DNA of 17,324 nucleotides from Acanthamoeba lenticulata (GCA_002179805.1 NAVB01004470.1:1-17324); one strand, 5' to 3'; shown: positions 1 through 9,150, counted from the first letter of the stretch. The notes: generated by a model from the letters alone, not told the origin. Numbers and translations are program-made.

Positions 1-47
1 AAACGGTGTGAGGAGTGGTGGTGTAACTCGGGAGGGGATAAACTTAC

Positions 48-87
48 TTGGTGGTGAGGGATTGTCGTCTGTGGTAATGCGTTCCAT
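48..87 (-). CDS. Possible first coding exon of an unidentified gene, cut by the left edge
   Basis: Reading the minus strand, an ATG at 87-85 opens a short frame (MERITTDDNPSPP) that runs to a perfect GTAAGT splice donor at 47-42, leaving the exon in phase 1. The same frame is open upstream of the ATG but has no other ATG, so this ATG is the natural start if the exon is coding. It would put a gene start about 200 bp beyond the stop of the dehydrogenase gene on the same strand, which fits the spacing seen elsewhere in the window. No family can be recognised from 13 residues. It could equally be a 5' UTR exon or chance; the perfect donor is the main support. Confidence 0.3.
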
Positions 88-285
88 CTGTGGGTGTAGT
101 TTGTACAACGCAGCGCTCTCAGCGGCGAGCGGACGTCGAGAGGACTCTGTCTTGCGGCGGTAAGAAAAGAGAGCAAGTTTCCGCAGAAGGCATACAGAAG
201 TTTCTGCGATAACCAGCGACCACAATAAAAAGGTTCGGCCGTGGGAAGGCCGAAGTGCATTGTTACACCTCTTGTGAGGGATCCC
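88..285. other. Intergenic spacer downstream of the dehydrogenase gene
   Basis: No coding sequence could be supported here. It holds the 3' UTR of the dehydrogenase gene and probably the promoter of the next minus-strand gene. The AATAAA at 224-229 is on the plus strand, so it does not serve the dehydrogenase. Confidence 0.4.
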
Positions 286-2286
286 TTACAACTTGGCTTT
301 GCCCTTCTTCAACTCAAGCTGTCCAACGGTGCGAAGATGGACTTCGTCCGGTCCGTCTAATCAGAGGAGCGCAATCAAGTCAGCCTGGCGAATCACCATT
401 GAAAAGAGATGCAGAGAACGCACCAGCAATGCGGAGGGTGCGGATATTGGCCCAAGCGCGTGCGAGAATGAAGTCGTCACTGACGCCTGACACAAGCAAG
501 ACTCGAGTAAGAATCAAAAGGGCAGAAAACGACACCAGCGCTGCATATTTGTGTACGAACCAGCAGCGCCGTGAGCCTGGACAGCTCGATCAATCACGCG
601 AAGAGCCATGCTCGGGGCCACAACTTTAATCATGGCGATGTAGTCTCTTGCAGCCTTGTTGCCCACCGTGTCCATCCTGTCGATCCCCGCCCCAGGCACG
701 CGTGAGCATTTTTGCTACGGTTGTGTCGAAGCTCCAGGCAGGGAATCAAGCATACATGTGCGCCGCTTTCAGGGTCAGGAGCCGAGCCTGCTCGATCTCG
801 GTGCGGGAGAGGGCAATATCCTGCAGAATGCTGCCCTGCTGAGACAGCAGCTTGCCGAAAGCCTTCCTCGTAGTGACGCGTGCCACCATAAGCTCCAAAC
901 AACGTTCCGCCATGCCTGTTCTCCACCACCACCAGCACCAGTACGTTGGTTAAGGTGAATGAACATGAGAGATGGCAGGCTCGGTACCGATGGTTCGCAT
1001 GCAGTGATGAATACGGCCAGGTCCAAGGCGGCCCTGCGCAATCTCGAAACCGCGACCCTCGCCCAAGAGAATGTTGCTGGCCGGTACGCGCACATTCTGA
1101 GGCGACACCAACACGTCAGCAAAGAAAAGATGTAATAATAAGGTATGTTTCTCCTGCGAATGTACCTCAAAGTGTATTTCCATGTGGCCATGTGGCGCGT
1201 CGTTGTAGCCGTACACAGGAAGGAAGCGTTGCACCTTGACACCTATCACCACAAACAACGCACTCGGTGAGTTTGAGGTAACGCGTTAAGGCTGGTGCAG
1301 GGTAAATAGAACCAGGTGTATCCATGGGTACTAGGATCATCGATTGCTGTTGGTGTGTGAGAGCCGACGGATCAGTCTTGCCCTGTTGTTGTTGGGTTAA
1401 CGGAAAGTTGTTGGTGAGCACGTTGGAGGGAAAAAAGGGAGGCCTCCTCAAGGACGATTACCATCACAATCAACAACTTGCAGCGAGGGTCGCCAGCACC
1501 AGAGGTCCACCACTTCTTGCCATTGATGACATAGCTATCGCCGTCCCGCTTGATGAGGGTAGAAATATTGGTGGCATCGGACGAGGCCTAGCACGCAGCA
1601 TGTGCGCAATATTTCAAGATTGTGTGAGCCTGGCACTGGAAGCAGCGGGAGAAGAGGTGTGCGTACAGTGTCAGGTTCGGTCATGGCGAACCCGCTGCGA
1701 ATCTCTCCGTTCAGTAGTGGCACCAGCCACTTCTTCTTATGCTCCTCGGAGCCATACCGCACCAGTACTTCCATGTTGCCCTGGGCGTCGGAGCCGTGAG
1801 TTGGACGTGCCGTTTAGGGTCTCCTACAGGGAACGGTGGGGATCAGTACCGTGTCCGGAGCGCTGCAGTTGAACACCTCTGGCGCAAAGAAGCTGCGGCC
1901 CATGATTTCGCACAGCGGGGCGTATTCGAGGTTGGTAAGGCCAGCGCCAAACTGTGACTCGGGCAAGAACAGGTTCCACAAGCCCTCAGCCTGGCTCACG
2001 AGCAGGAAGAAATTGTCAGCGATCGGCCTGCAAGGTGCACAAAGGCAAGGAGCCACCTTGGCTTTCTGTTTAATGCTTTCGAGGGTCGGGCTGGGCGTCC
2101 AGGGGAGGCGCGGTTGATTCATTTCCTCATGGATCTTGGCCTCGTTGGGGTAGACGTGAGCGTCCATGAACGCTCGCACACGCTCCTGTAACTGCTTGCT
2201 GCGTGCAGAGGCTTCAAAAATTGCCTGCACAAGCCAGTTAGGGTCACCCTCCCCCATGCCTCTGGCGGTCTCAAACAACGTACCAT
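286..2286 (-). CDS. Acyl-CoA dehydrogenase, ACAD10/ACAD11-like, with peroxisomal-type C-terminus
   Basis: A FAD-dependent acyl-CoA dehydrogenase, which introduces the alpha-beta double bond in fatty acyl-CoA catabolism. Exons (minus): 2286-2284, 2224-2057, 1990-1850, 1780-1667, 1587-1462, 1382-1313, 1242-1166, 1096-988, 915-756, 676-561, 486-424, 356-286; phases close to about 405 residues, a full-length domain. Family marks in order: helical N-terminus with [10 protein letters not shown] (about 20-30), GFAMTEPD (about 134), [14 protein letters not shown] (about 165), RKAFGKLL (about 285) and the C-terminal DGPDEVH (about 383). There is no N-terminal kinase-like domain as in animal ACAD10/11. 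The protein ends K-A-K-L; AKL fits the PTS1 peroxisomal consensus and no mitochondrial presequence is seen. The start is uncertain: ATG at 2286 spliced directly to GCA at 2224, or an unspliced ATG at 2257 (MGEGDPNW...). Antisense frames are shadows. Confidence 0.92.
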
Positions 2287-2513
2287 GGCTGTGTTATCTT
2301 GTGTCACTTCGGCCGGCAGGGAGAAGAAGCAGGCACAGCCAGCAAAAGAAACTTTACGGGTGGGAGAAAAGCTGCGGGGGTAACCCAAATTTCCCACCGC
2401 ACTTTTTCTTTTTGTGTATGTGTTTGTTTTTTTCTTTTACGTTTAAATTTCTGTTTGATTCAACGCTTGGGACGTTCTGCCGCAAGGTCTGCACGCATCT
2501 CCGTCAGCGACAT
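2287..2513. promoter_or_regulatory. Divergent intergenic region between the dehydrogenase and F-box/WD40 genes
   Basis: These 227 bases separate two start codons facing away from each other, so both promoters and 5' UTRs must lie here or in the first introns. The half nearest the F-box gene contains a strongly T-rich plus-strand stretch (about 2402-2460). No TATA box was seen. The role is inferred from position only. Confidence 0.45.
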
Positions 2514-4437
2514 ATGGCCAACACAGGGCTCACTGCATTGCCTCCTGAGATTTTGGTCGCGGTGGCCATGCATATGGGACCGAAGGAGTGGTTGAGGCTG
2601 ACATGTGTCAACCGTGCCTTTCGTCTCCTCTTCTCCCATCAACCCTTTTGGCGCCGCCTCCACCTTCAGCGACGTGCCTTCGGGGTAAGCCTCGAGCCAA
2701 GCGCAAGTGAAGACAGTAAGACCGACTGGCGATGGCAATGTCTGAAGGGATGGGCAGCCGACAAGTGGCGCGGGGCGGCTCACTGGCGTTGGCGACAGCG
2801 ACGACTTGAAGGCCACGAAGGTGCTCCAGTCATTCGATTCATTCTGCAACCACATGAACGAGCGCTGAACTTTCTCTTTTGCACTTGCTCTTTTGTCAGG
2901 CTCGGTGCGAGCCGTGCAGCTGCTGCAGAAGTATGTCGTTAGTGGAGCGCTTGATGGTCGTCTCAAAGGTACTTATCAGAGCGTGTTTCTTGTACAAAGA
3001 GCTCAAGGCCTTAAACTCGGGGTTATCGAGCGCAGTGTGGGAGCGGGACACCGGACGCTGCCGCTACAGTTTTTCAAAACATCAAGGAGCCATAACATGC
3101 TTGCGCTACGACTCGCACACTCGAGTGATGGTTAGCGGTTCACTTGACCGCACGCTGCAGTACTCTTCCACCCACCAGGTCATGTGCTTCAGTTCGACTG
3201 ATTGGTTTGTGCCAGCATGTACAATCTCCAGAGCGGCGTCACCAACAGCGTCGGGCATGCTGGCCAGGTCCTTGCACTCCAGATGCGCGACGATACTCTC
3301 TACACAGGCGCGCAGTACATCAAAACCTCGTCCGCGGCAAGTTCGTGGAGAAAGCTAATGCAGGACAAACGGTATCTCTTGTGGTTATGATGACAGGAGG
3401 TTCACACTGCCTCGTCTACCTGTACAGCGTGACAACGAAGAAGGTGACCTCGGTGTTGACTGGACACGATGGCTCAGTTACCACCCTCTCGGCTGACTGG
3501 GCAAGCCACCTTCTTGCCAGTGGCGGAACCGAAGGAATCGTCAAACTCGCTGATCCTCGTTTGCCCCGATCAGTCTTGCCGGAGAAGCTGATAGGCCACA
3601 GTGCCGCCATCAACGCAGTCAGCGTGAAGGACAACATCGCCGTCACTTCTTCTCACGACCAAAAGGGCGAGCTCTTTGTTTGGGATCTGCGCAGCCTGGT
3701 GCGTGCGAGCAGACCTCATCGCCCAGCAGCCACACGCGTACAACCCTAGAGTCTTACCCACCGCGGCGCTTATGCTGCATACGGCAGGGCGAACGCAACA
3801 ACAAGCCGCCCGCAGCGTTACTGCAGAGGCTGGCAGGTGAGCACCCCGTTAAGAGTTCATTCTACGACGGCACCAAACTCTTCAGCAGCACCACCGGGGA
3901 GAACTGTGTGCGGTACGCAGCTTCTGCACGCGTTGCGCTTGTTTGGCACTTGTACTCCCGTCTCACACTGTCGCGCGTATGTAGCGTGTGGGATCCTCGC
4001 GACTGGACGTGTGCAGCCAAGTGGCCACACCGGACTGCACTGCTCTGCGTCGACGGTCCCTCGCTCGGGGGATTCGTCGCCGGAGGACAAGACTACAACG
4101 TTTACCTGTGGGAGAAGCAATCCAAGAAACAGGATCGCGAGCTGGTACGTGGTGATGACCCGTAGACGATGGAAAAACAATACTGACACCAGTATGTTAT
4201 CAGGAGGAGCCAGATGAACTGCACCGCAGGTACAAGCGCAAGGCAATTCAGGACGATCCACCAGACTTCAGGGGACACAAACAGCACAGACCACATACGT
4301 CGAGTGAGACCAGCGCCAGCGTCCGCCATCAATACACAACCTCACGAGCAGCAGAGCTGTGCAGTCGACATACACGCAGTCGCCCATCCAGCGATTCTGA
4401 GAGAACGCAAAAGACGCATTCACGCTTCCGGCGGTGA
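2514..4437 (+). CDS. F-box and WD40-repeat protein, probable SCF ubiquitin-ligase substrate receptor
   Basis: Exons: 2514-2820, 2900-2968, 3036-3159, 3216-3340, 3397-3698, 3827-3912, 3985-4144, 4204-4437; phases close to 468 residues. Residues about 5-50 are an F-box (LPPEILVAVAMHM, then CVNRAFRLLF and PFWRRL), which in this family binds SKP1. From about residue 100 a WD40 propeller follows. Clear blades: EGHEGSVRAVQLL...GALDGRLKVW; KHQGAITCLRYD...GSLDRTL; GHAGQVLALQ; TGHDGSVTTLSADW...GTEGIVKLAD; IGHSAAINAVSV...FVWDLRS; a blade ending VRVWDPRDW; and a last one ending YNVYLWEKQ. The last 80 or so residues are a basic, Ser/His/Arg-rich tail. Such proteins recruit substrates, often phosphorylated, to cullin-1 ligases. 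The splice at 3340/3397 is the least certain; it falls in a weak blade edge. The substrate cannot be told from sequence. Confidence 0.92.
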
Positions 4438-4455
4438 AGTACTTCAGCGTTGCTA

Positions 4456-4461
4456 AATAAA
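4456..4461 (+). terminator. AATAAA poly(A) signal of the F-box/WD40 gene
   Basis: A canonical AATAAA lies 19 nt after the F-box/WD40 stop codon and about 80 nt before the ankyrin start codon, correctly placed to end the upstream transcript. Most other genes in the window show no AATAAA, so signal use is probably loose. Confidence 0.5.
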
Positions 4462-4540
4462 ATAACATTGTTTTCTGCTCCTTTTCAAAAGAGAAAAACG
4501 GCAAAAGAGAGAAGACTCCATTTTTCATTGAAGACGTAAG

Positions 4541-5082
4541 ATGGAAGGGCCACGGCTGGTGGAGGCGGCAAGCAAGGGGCAGTACGAGGTGGTGGCGCAG
4601 CTGTTGAAGGAGAAATCGGGCAAGTCGGCCATAAACCACGCCGACGAGGTGCGAGAGACGGCCCTTTATAAAGCGGTTACCTTCAACCACGCCAACATAG
4701 GTCTCTACTCTCCCCTCCCGGCTGTGACATGTTGGTGTGCATCGAGCCTGACGTGTGCCGGCCGTTGTTTCCTGTGATGGGACAGTGAAACTGCTGCTTG
4801 ATAACGGAGCCGACCCAAATATTGCAAACGACCTGATGTACACCCCACTGCACGAGGCTGCACAGTACGGCCACACCGAGGTACCTACAACGTGCCCACC
4901 AAGAAGTAGTGGTGCTGAACCACACTGGGTGCTGAAGCTCACGGCGAGTGCAATAGTGCGTGCGGTTGTTGTTGGACGCCGGAGCGGCGACCACAGGACG
5001 CAATCACAACAAATTGACGCCGTACGGGCTGGCCATCAAGCGAAACCACAAGAAGGCAGCCAAGGAGTTGATGAAAGGATGA
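4541..5082 (+). CDS. Small ankyrin-repeat protein
   Basis: Exons 4541-4700, 4786-4880 and 4957-5082 give a complete 126-residue protein made almost wholly of ankyrin repeats. The first covers about residues 5-36 (LVEAASKGQYEVVAQLL). The second reads ETALYKAVTFNHANIVKLLL with NGADPN. The third reads TPLHEAAQYGHTE then CVRLLLDAGA, and a C-terminal half-repeat has TPYGLAIKRNHKKAAKELM. Ankyrin stacks act as protein-binding scaffolds; no catalytic or membrane part is present, so it is probably a soluble adaptor or inhibitor. Both introns fall just before the conserved xVxLLL helix of successive repeats. It follows the F-box gene on the same strand after 103 bp and faces the CaaX gene tail-to-tail. 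The specific partner cannot be inferred. Confidence 0.88.
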
Positions 5083-5204
5083 ACTTCTTCGACCATTTGT
5101 TTTTAACCCGTGTAGAATTACAAATAACAACAACAACAACATGATTACGCTCCATTACCCGGTTCTCCAGGTCGGCAGGCCAGCTGTTGTTGCTCAGCGC
5201 CCTC

Positions 5205-6554
5205 TTAGCTGAGGAGGCACCTGTACCATTTGCCCTCTCGCATCTTTGTCTTTGAGCCGCTGCTGGCTACTGCATCCCCGGACTCGGTCTCCGGCTCGCT
5301 CTTGATGCAGCCGAGAGGCAAAGCGAGCGCGCTCCCTGTCCGTTTTGGCTCCGGCTTGCGTGGACTCACCTGGAGCACGGCATTGGATCTGTCTCGATAG
5401 ACGACAGAAGCTTCCCCTGGCGAGGGCTCCGACTCTGGTTCATCCGGATCATCCGCGTCCTCAGGCGCGGGACTCGCCTCGGGAGACGGCATGTCGCCTG
5501 ATGCCTGCGTGGACGCGGACTGAGCAGAGCCTATGTTGCCGTCGCTCGTGTCGGCCGAGGGCGCGGCCTGCTGTGCCCGAGTGAGCGCCGCCTTCCGCTT
5601 CTCCATCTCTCCGAAGAAGTTGAGCATCATGCTCACGAACTGCTCGTCGGTCATGTCCTGCTCCTGTTTTTCATCCGAGTCTCTGCGGTTGTCCTCCTGC
5701 AGCTTGACCTGGAGCTCCATGGCTTCATTGAAGCCATACACGATGTGCGACTTGCGGCACGGGTTCTGCAGGAACTCCAATGTACCGTCCGTTGTGTTCA
5801 GCGAGGCTTGGCGGCTCAGGCTCATCAGCCTTCGCCGCGTGGCCGGCACGGCGGCGCCTGGTGGCCGTCCATCGATTTCACTCGACTCCGCCACACCAGC
5901 GCGCAACCAGGAGCCAGAGGCGTGCTCAGACGGCGCTGGAGATGGCGCTGACGATGTTGATGGTACGGCGGCGCTTTGGGAGGAGCCAACGTTGGTCGAC
6001 GTTGGAGTGTAAGCCAAGGGGTGGCGAGACGGAAGGTGGCTCGGCCCGCTGCCGTGGCTGGCCAGGTGGTGGTTGCTGGCGCGTGGCCGTGAGGCCGTCT
6101 CGAGGGCGACGTGTTGGAGGCGGATGATTTCCTTGAGGTCCACCACGAAGCGCTGCATAATCGCCTTGAACTCGCTCTCTAGGACGACGGCTTGCCCAGG
6201 CAGAGGCTCCCGCGCGTTGTGTATCATCTGAGCACCCTTCAAGATGAGCTCCTTCATGTAGCGCAGCAGACCCTTGCTCAGCGTCCGCTGGCGCTTCCTG
6301 TCTGCTGACACCTCCGCGACTTGGGTGGACCCACGTGCGGGTCCATCAAAGCAATCGAGCACGCACTCAAGTACACCAGAAAGCGAACGAAGAGCGGAGA
6401 CCAAGGAGGCGCTTGGCGTGTCGGTGAATTGCGGGTCGGCGGCGTGCAACAGTTGGACGCACTCGAGGGTGTAGCGGGCGGAACGGCTCACCTCGTGCGC
6501 AAGCTCGCTCAGTCTCGCCAGTCGCGCCCTCTCTTTCGAGAAGTCGAAATCCAT
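5205..6554 (-). CDS. Intronless protein of unknown function ending in a CaaX prenylation motif
   Basis: A single open frame encodes 449 residues from ATG at 6554-6552 (MDFDFSKERARL). Two in-frame GTG codons precede the ATG and are not used as starts. The first 150 or so residues look helical, rich in Leu, Ala, Arg and Glu, with no domain I recognise. A Ser/Pro/His-rich linker follows, then a more ordered segment (about 235-335) containing GTLEFLQNPCRKSHIVYGF and MTDEQFVSMMLNFFGEM. An acidic Ser/Pro/Glu/Asp-rich stretch comes next. The protein ends K-W-Y-R-C-L-L-S: CLLS fits the CaaX box, and a terminal Ser favours farnesylation, with scattered Lys/Arg just upstream. This suggests attachment to the cytosolic face of a membrane. 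It is not a Ras-like GTPase, as no G-boxes are present. Codon bias is GC-rich like its neighbours, so recent transfer is unlikely. Confidence 0.85.
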   Translation of the reverse strand: MDFDFSKERARLARLSELAHEVSRSARYTLECVQLLHAADPQFTDTPSASLVSALRSLSGVLECVLDCFDGPARGSTQVAEVSADRKRQRTLSKGLLRYMKELILKGAQMIHNAREPLPGQAVVLESEFKAIMQRFVVDLKEIIRLQHVALETASRPRASNHHLASHGSGPSHLPSRHPLAYTPTSTNVGSSQSAAVPSTSSAPSPAPSEHASGSWLRAGVAESSEIDGRPPGAAVPATRRRLMSLSRQASLNTTDGTLEFLQNPCRKSHIVYGFNEAMELQVKLQEDNRRDSDEKQEQDMTDEQFVSMMLNFFGEMEKRKAALTRAQQAAPSADTSDGNIGSAQSASTQASGDMPSPEASPAPEDADDPDEPESEPSPGEASVVYRDRSNAVLQVSPRKPEPKRTGSALALPLGCIKSEPETESGDAVASSGSKTKMREGKWYRCLLS

Positions 6555-6854
6555 CACCACCGTCTTCGCTCTGGTTGTCTTTGTCAGGAGGTTGTTGCCA
6601 ACAAGCCTCCTTGAATAGCACGCGATTATTAATTATTGCCGGTTGCAGAGGTGAAAACAAAAACAAAATTTTAAGTTATTCTGGAGCAGACCTTTTCCAA
6701 GAAAACAAGTTGAGTGGCGTTTTCTTTTTATACTCTTTTAATTGCTTCTTTTTCAGGCAACTTGCGTTCGCGGCAAGTCCGGCAGCGCCAGAAACTGAAG
6801 CGCAGAAGGCTAGACGAGAAAGAGGTTCAAGGGGCAAAGAAGACTAGCTCAGGC
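6555..6854. promoter_or_regulatory. Divergent intergenic region between the CaaX and UBA-BTB genes
   Basis: Three hundred bases lie between two outward-facing starts. The sequence is AT-rich compared with the flanking exons. It contains a pyrimidine tract ending in CAG at 6754-6756 that looks like a splice acceptor, so the UBA-BTB gene may have a 5' UTR intron; the GTGAAA near 6651 is one possible donor. No TATA box stands out. The promoter role is inferred from gene orientation. Confidence 0.4.
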
Positions 6855-9081
6855 ATGGAGGGGCGTGTGTTGAGCCAGTTTATGGCGGTCACTGGGACTG
6901 ACGAGAGCACCGCCAAGTACTACCTAGAGGCGAATGGATACGACCTCGAGGTTCCACTACTCATAATTGTTTTTTCAGTCCTTCTCTCATCCTTTCTATT
7001 AACCCTTGCCCGCTACAGAAAGCCACGGTCTTGTTCTTTGACTCGGGCGGGGTGCGTTTGCCACACTTGGCATGGGAAGGGAAGGGAAGGGGCGTGCACG
7101 ACTGACGGGGCAGCTGCACTGGCCAGGCGGCTGTGGCGCCCTCCGCCGCCTCTGCCACAGGGGGAACCGCGCCCAAAGAGGAGACGGCCAAGAACGTGGG
7201 CCTCGAATTCGATGCCCTGGACTACGGCCAGCAGCTGCAGTCCACTCTGGCCGCCCTGCTGGACACGCCCACCGTCTTCAGCGACGTCACGCTCTTGGTC
7301 CACGGCGAGACGGTCATGATCCGCTCTTTTTCCTTCCCCTGAAGTGGCTGGCCGGCCTGACACCGTGTGACGTCCAGATCCCGGCCCACCGCCTGGTGCT
7401 GAGCGCTTGGAGCCCGACCCTGCGTACGCTCCTGCTGGCCAACACGGACAAGAAGGAGATCGAGCTGCAACTGCCCCACCAGGAGCACAGCCTCCCCGTT
7501 TTCAAGCAAGTCCTCCGGTGCGGACCCCTCGCTCACATCATCCAAAATGGCTGGTCTTCATGTGGCTCACATGCCCTCCGCAGGTTCATCTACACCGGCG
7601 TCGCGGAGCTGTCGACGGAGATCGCTGTCCCGCTCCTCGTATGGCGCCGTCTATTGTGCTTTTCTCTTTGTCTCTTGCTCGCCCTTACCCACACGTGTAC
7701 AGGAGCTGGCGAACCAGCTGCAGGTGCAGAGCCTCAAGGACAAGACGAGCGAGTTCATCTTTGTCTCTGACCAGAAGAAGGACATCGGCGTGCTCCTGGT
7801 ATGTTGTAGCGCCTCTCCTTCACCGCCCTTTTCCCGGGATGCCCCTGCTGACGCACACACGCAGGAGCTCGCCCGGCAGCACGACTCCAAGCACCTGGAG
7901 CAGCGCTGTGCGGCCCACCTGGGTACTTCCTCTCATGCTCTCTCTCTCTCTCTCCTTCCTTCCCGCAGCGCTGCCTGTCTCAGCCAGCCGCTCACTCACG
8001 CACACACAATCAACGCCAAAACACTCTTTAGCGGAGCACTTTGACGAGTGCCTGCGGAGCGACAGCCTCATGAGCCTGCCGCTGAGCACGTGGGAGGAGC
8101 TGCTGCAGCGGTCCGACCTCAAGGTCAGCAGGGAGGAAGACGTGTTCAACGCCGTCCTCAAGTACGCCCAGCTGAACCCGGCCACCAAGGAGGACACCCT
8201 CAAGCGGCTTCTGCCCCTCGTCAAGTTCGAGAGCCTGTCGAACCAGTTCCTCGTGGAGGACGTGGACCTGAACCCGGAGCTCAAGGACCTGCCGTTCGTG
8301 CACACGATGGTGCACGAGGCCTACCGCGCGAAGCTCTGCCAGCAGACTGGCGGATCGGCGCGAAGGGGCCGCAGGAACGCCGGTGGCGCGTCCGGCTGGA
8401 GCAGCAGCCTGCAGTCGCCGGGCATCGAGCTGCTCGACTCGGGGAAGGCTGTGCGACACACCGGCATGGGACAGGGCGCCGTCCAGTCATGGCAGTCGGC
8501 GGCTCTTGACGCGTGGTACTCGTCGGGCGTGCACACCTTCACCTTTAGCATCGACAAGAACCTCTCCAAGTGGATCTTCATCGGTACATTACGAGCGTCC
8601 CTCTGACCGTCGACACGGGCTCTCAACCACATCTACGCCGCGGGGACTGTGGTACACACACACACGCAGGCGTCGCCGCGCGCTCGTGGAAGGGCTACAC
8701 GGATACGACCAACGGCTATGTGGGCCACTTCCACGATAGCTGGAGCTTTGGCTCCTACGCGGGCTGGGGCCGCGCCCACAACAACAAGAACTCGGGATAC
8801 GGTTCGTATGTTTGGTTTGTTTGGTTGCTTTTTCTTGTGCTCGTGTTGACAAATGTTGCCTGTCGACTGGTGGCCGCGCTTGCACAGGTCGTAGCTTCAA
8901 GACGGGAGATGTGGTACAGATGACGCTTAACATGGACGAACGAACCGTCTCCTACTCCATCAACGACGAAGCGCTCGGCATCTGCCACAGGGACATCGCC
9001 GATGAGGTGTGCCCAGCGGTCACGCTCTACAAGCAGGGCGATCAGGTCACTCTCCTCGACGTCACCGCGTCCTCCTCCTGA
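6855..9081 (+). CDS. UBA-like, BTB, BACK and SPRY domain protein, probable CUL3 ubiquitin-ligase adaptor
   Basis: Exons: 6855-6950, 7127-7312, 7378-7517, 7584-7638, 7703-7798, 7865-7922, 8032-8583, 8670-8801, 8888-9081; phases close to 502 residues. Residues about 7-36 form a UBA-like helix bundle (FMAVTGTDESTAKYYLEANG, then DLEAAV), of the kind that opens p47/FAF1-type proteins. A BTB fold (about 84-200) shows SDVTLLVHG, IPAHRLVLSAWSP, FKQVLRFIYTG and ELANQLQVQSL. A BACK region follows (about 210-320: SLPLSTWEELLQRSDLKV, VFNAVLKYAQ). SPRY occupies about 355-498 (GVHTFTFSID, WIFIGVAARSW, RSFKTGDVVQMTLNMDERTV). BTB-BACK usually binds cullin-3 and dimerises, SPRY selects the substrate, and UBA-like domains can bind ubiquitin; that combined role is inferred. 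The donor GTCATG at 7313 is weak, and exon 7 has an alternative acceptor at 7968. Confidence 0.9.
7938..7954 (+). repeat. CT dinucleotide repeat inside an intron of the UBA-BTB gene
   Basis: A CT microsatellite of about eight units lies in the intron that starts at 7923. Together with the following TTCCTTCC it forms the polypyrimidine tract before the CAG at 7966-7968, so its length could affect acceptor choice. Confidence 0.8.
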
Positions 9082-9150
9082 GTTGGGCCAAGCAAGTTGC
9101 GCATGTTTTGAGTTTGTTTTGTTAAAAAAACGCACAAAAGCTGGTCAGTC

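Noticed and set aside
4664..4672. TATAAA-like sequence
   Set aside because: It lies within the first ankyrin exon, coding Leu-Tyr-Lys; not a promoter for any gene seen.
4268..4942. 224-residue minus-strand open frame
   Set aside because: It lies opposite the F-box tail and the ankyrin exons, which show clear family conservation on the plus strand; the frame has no recognisable domain.
5533..6012. 159-residue plus-strand frame opposite the CaaX gene
   Set aside because: The minus-strand frame is far longer, starts with a good ATG and ends in a meaningful motif; this one has no support.
7407..8606. 399-residue plus-strand open frame
   Set aside because: Only its second half, exon 7 of the UBA-BTB gene, is in the true frame; the first part reads introns and wrong frames.
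8650..8669. CA repeat near an intron end
   Set aside because: Short intronic microsatellite just before an acceptor; ordinary, with no sign of function beyond splicing.
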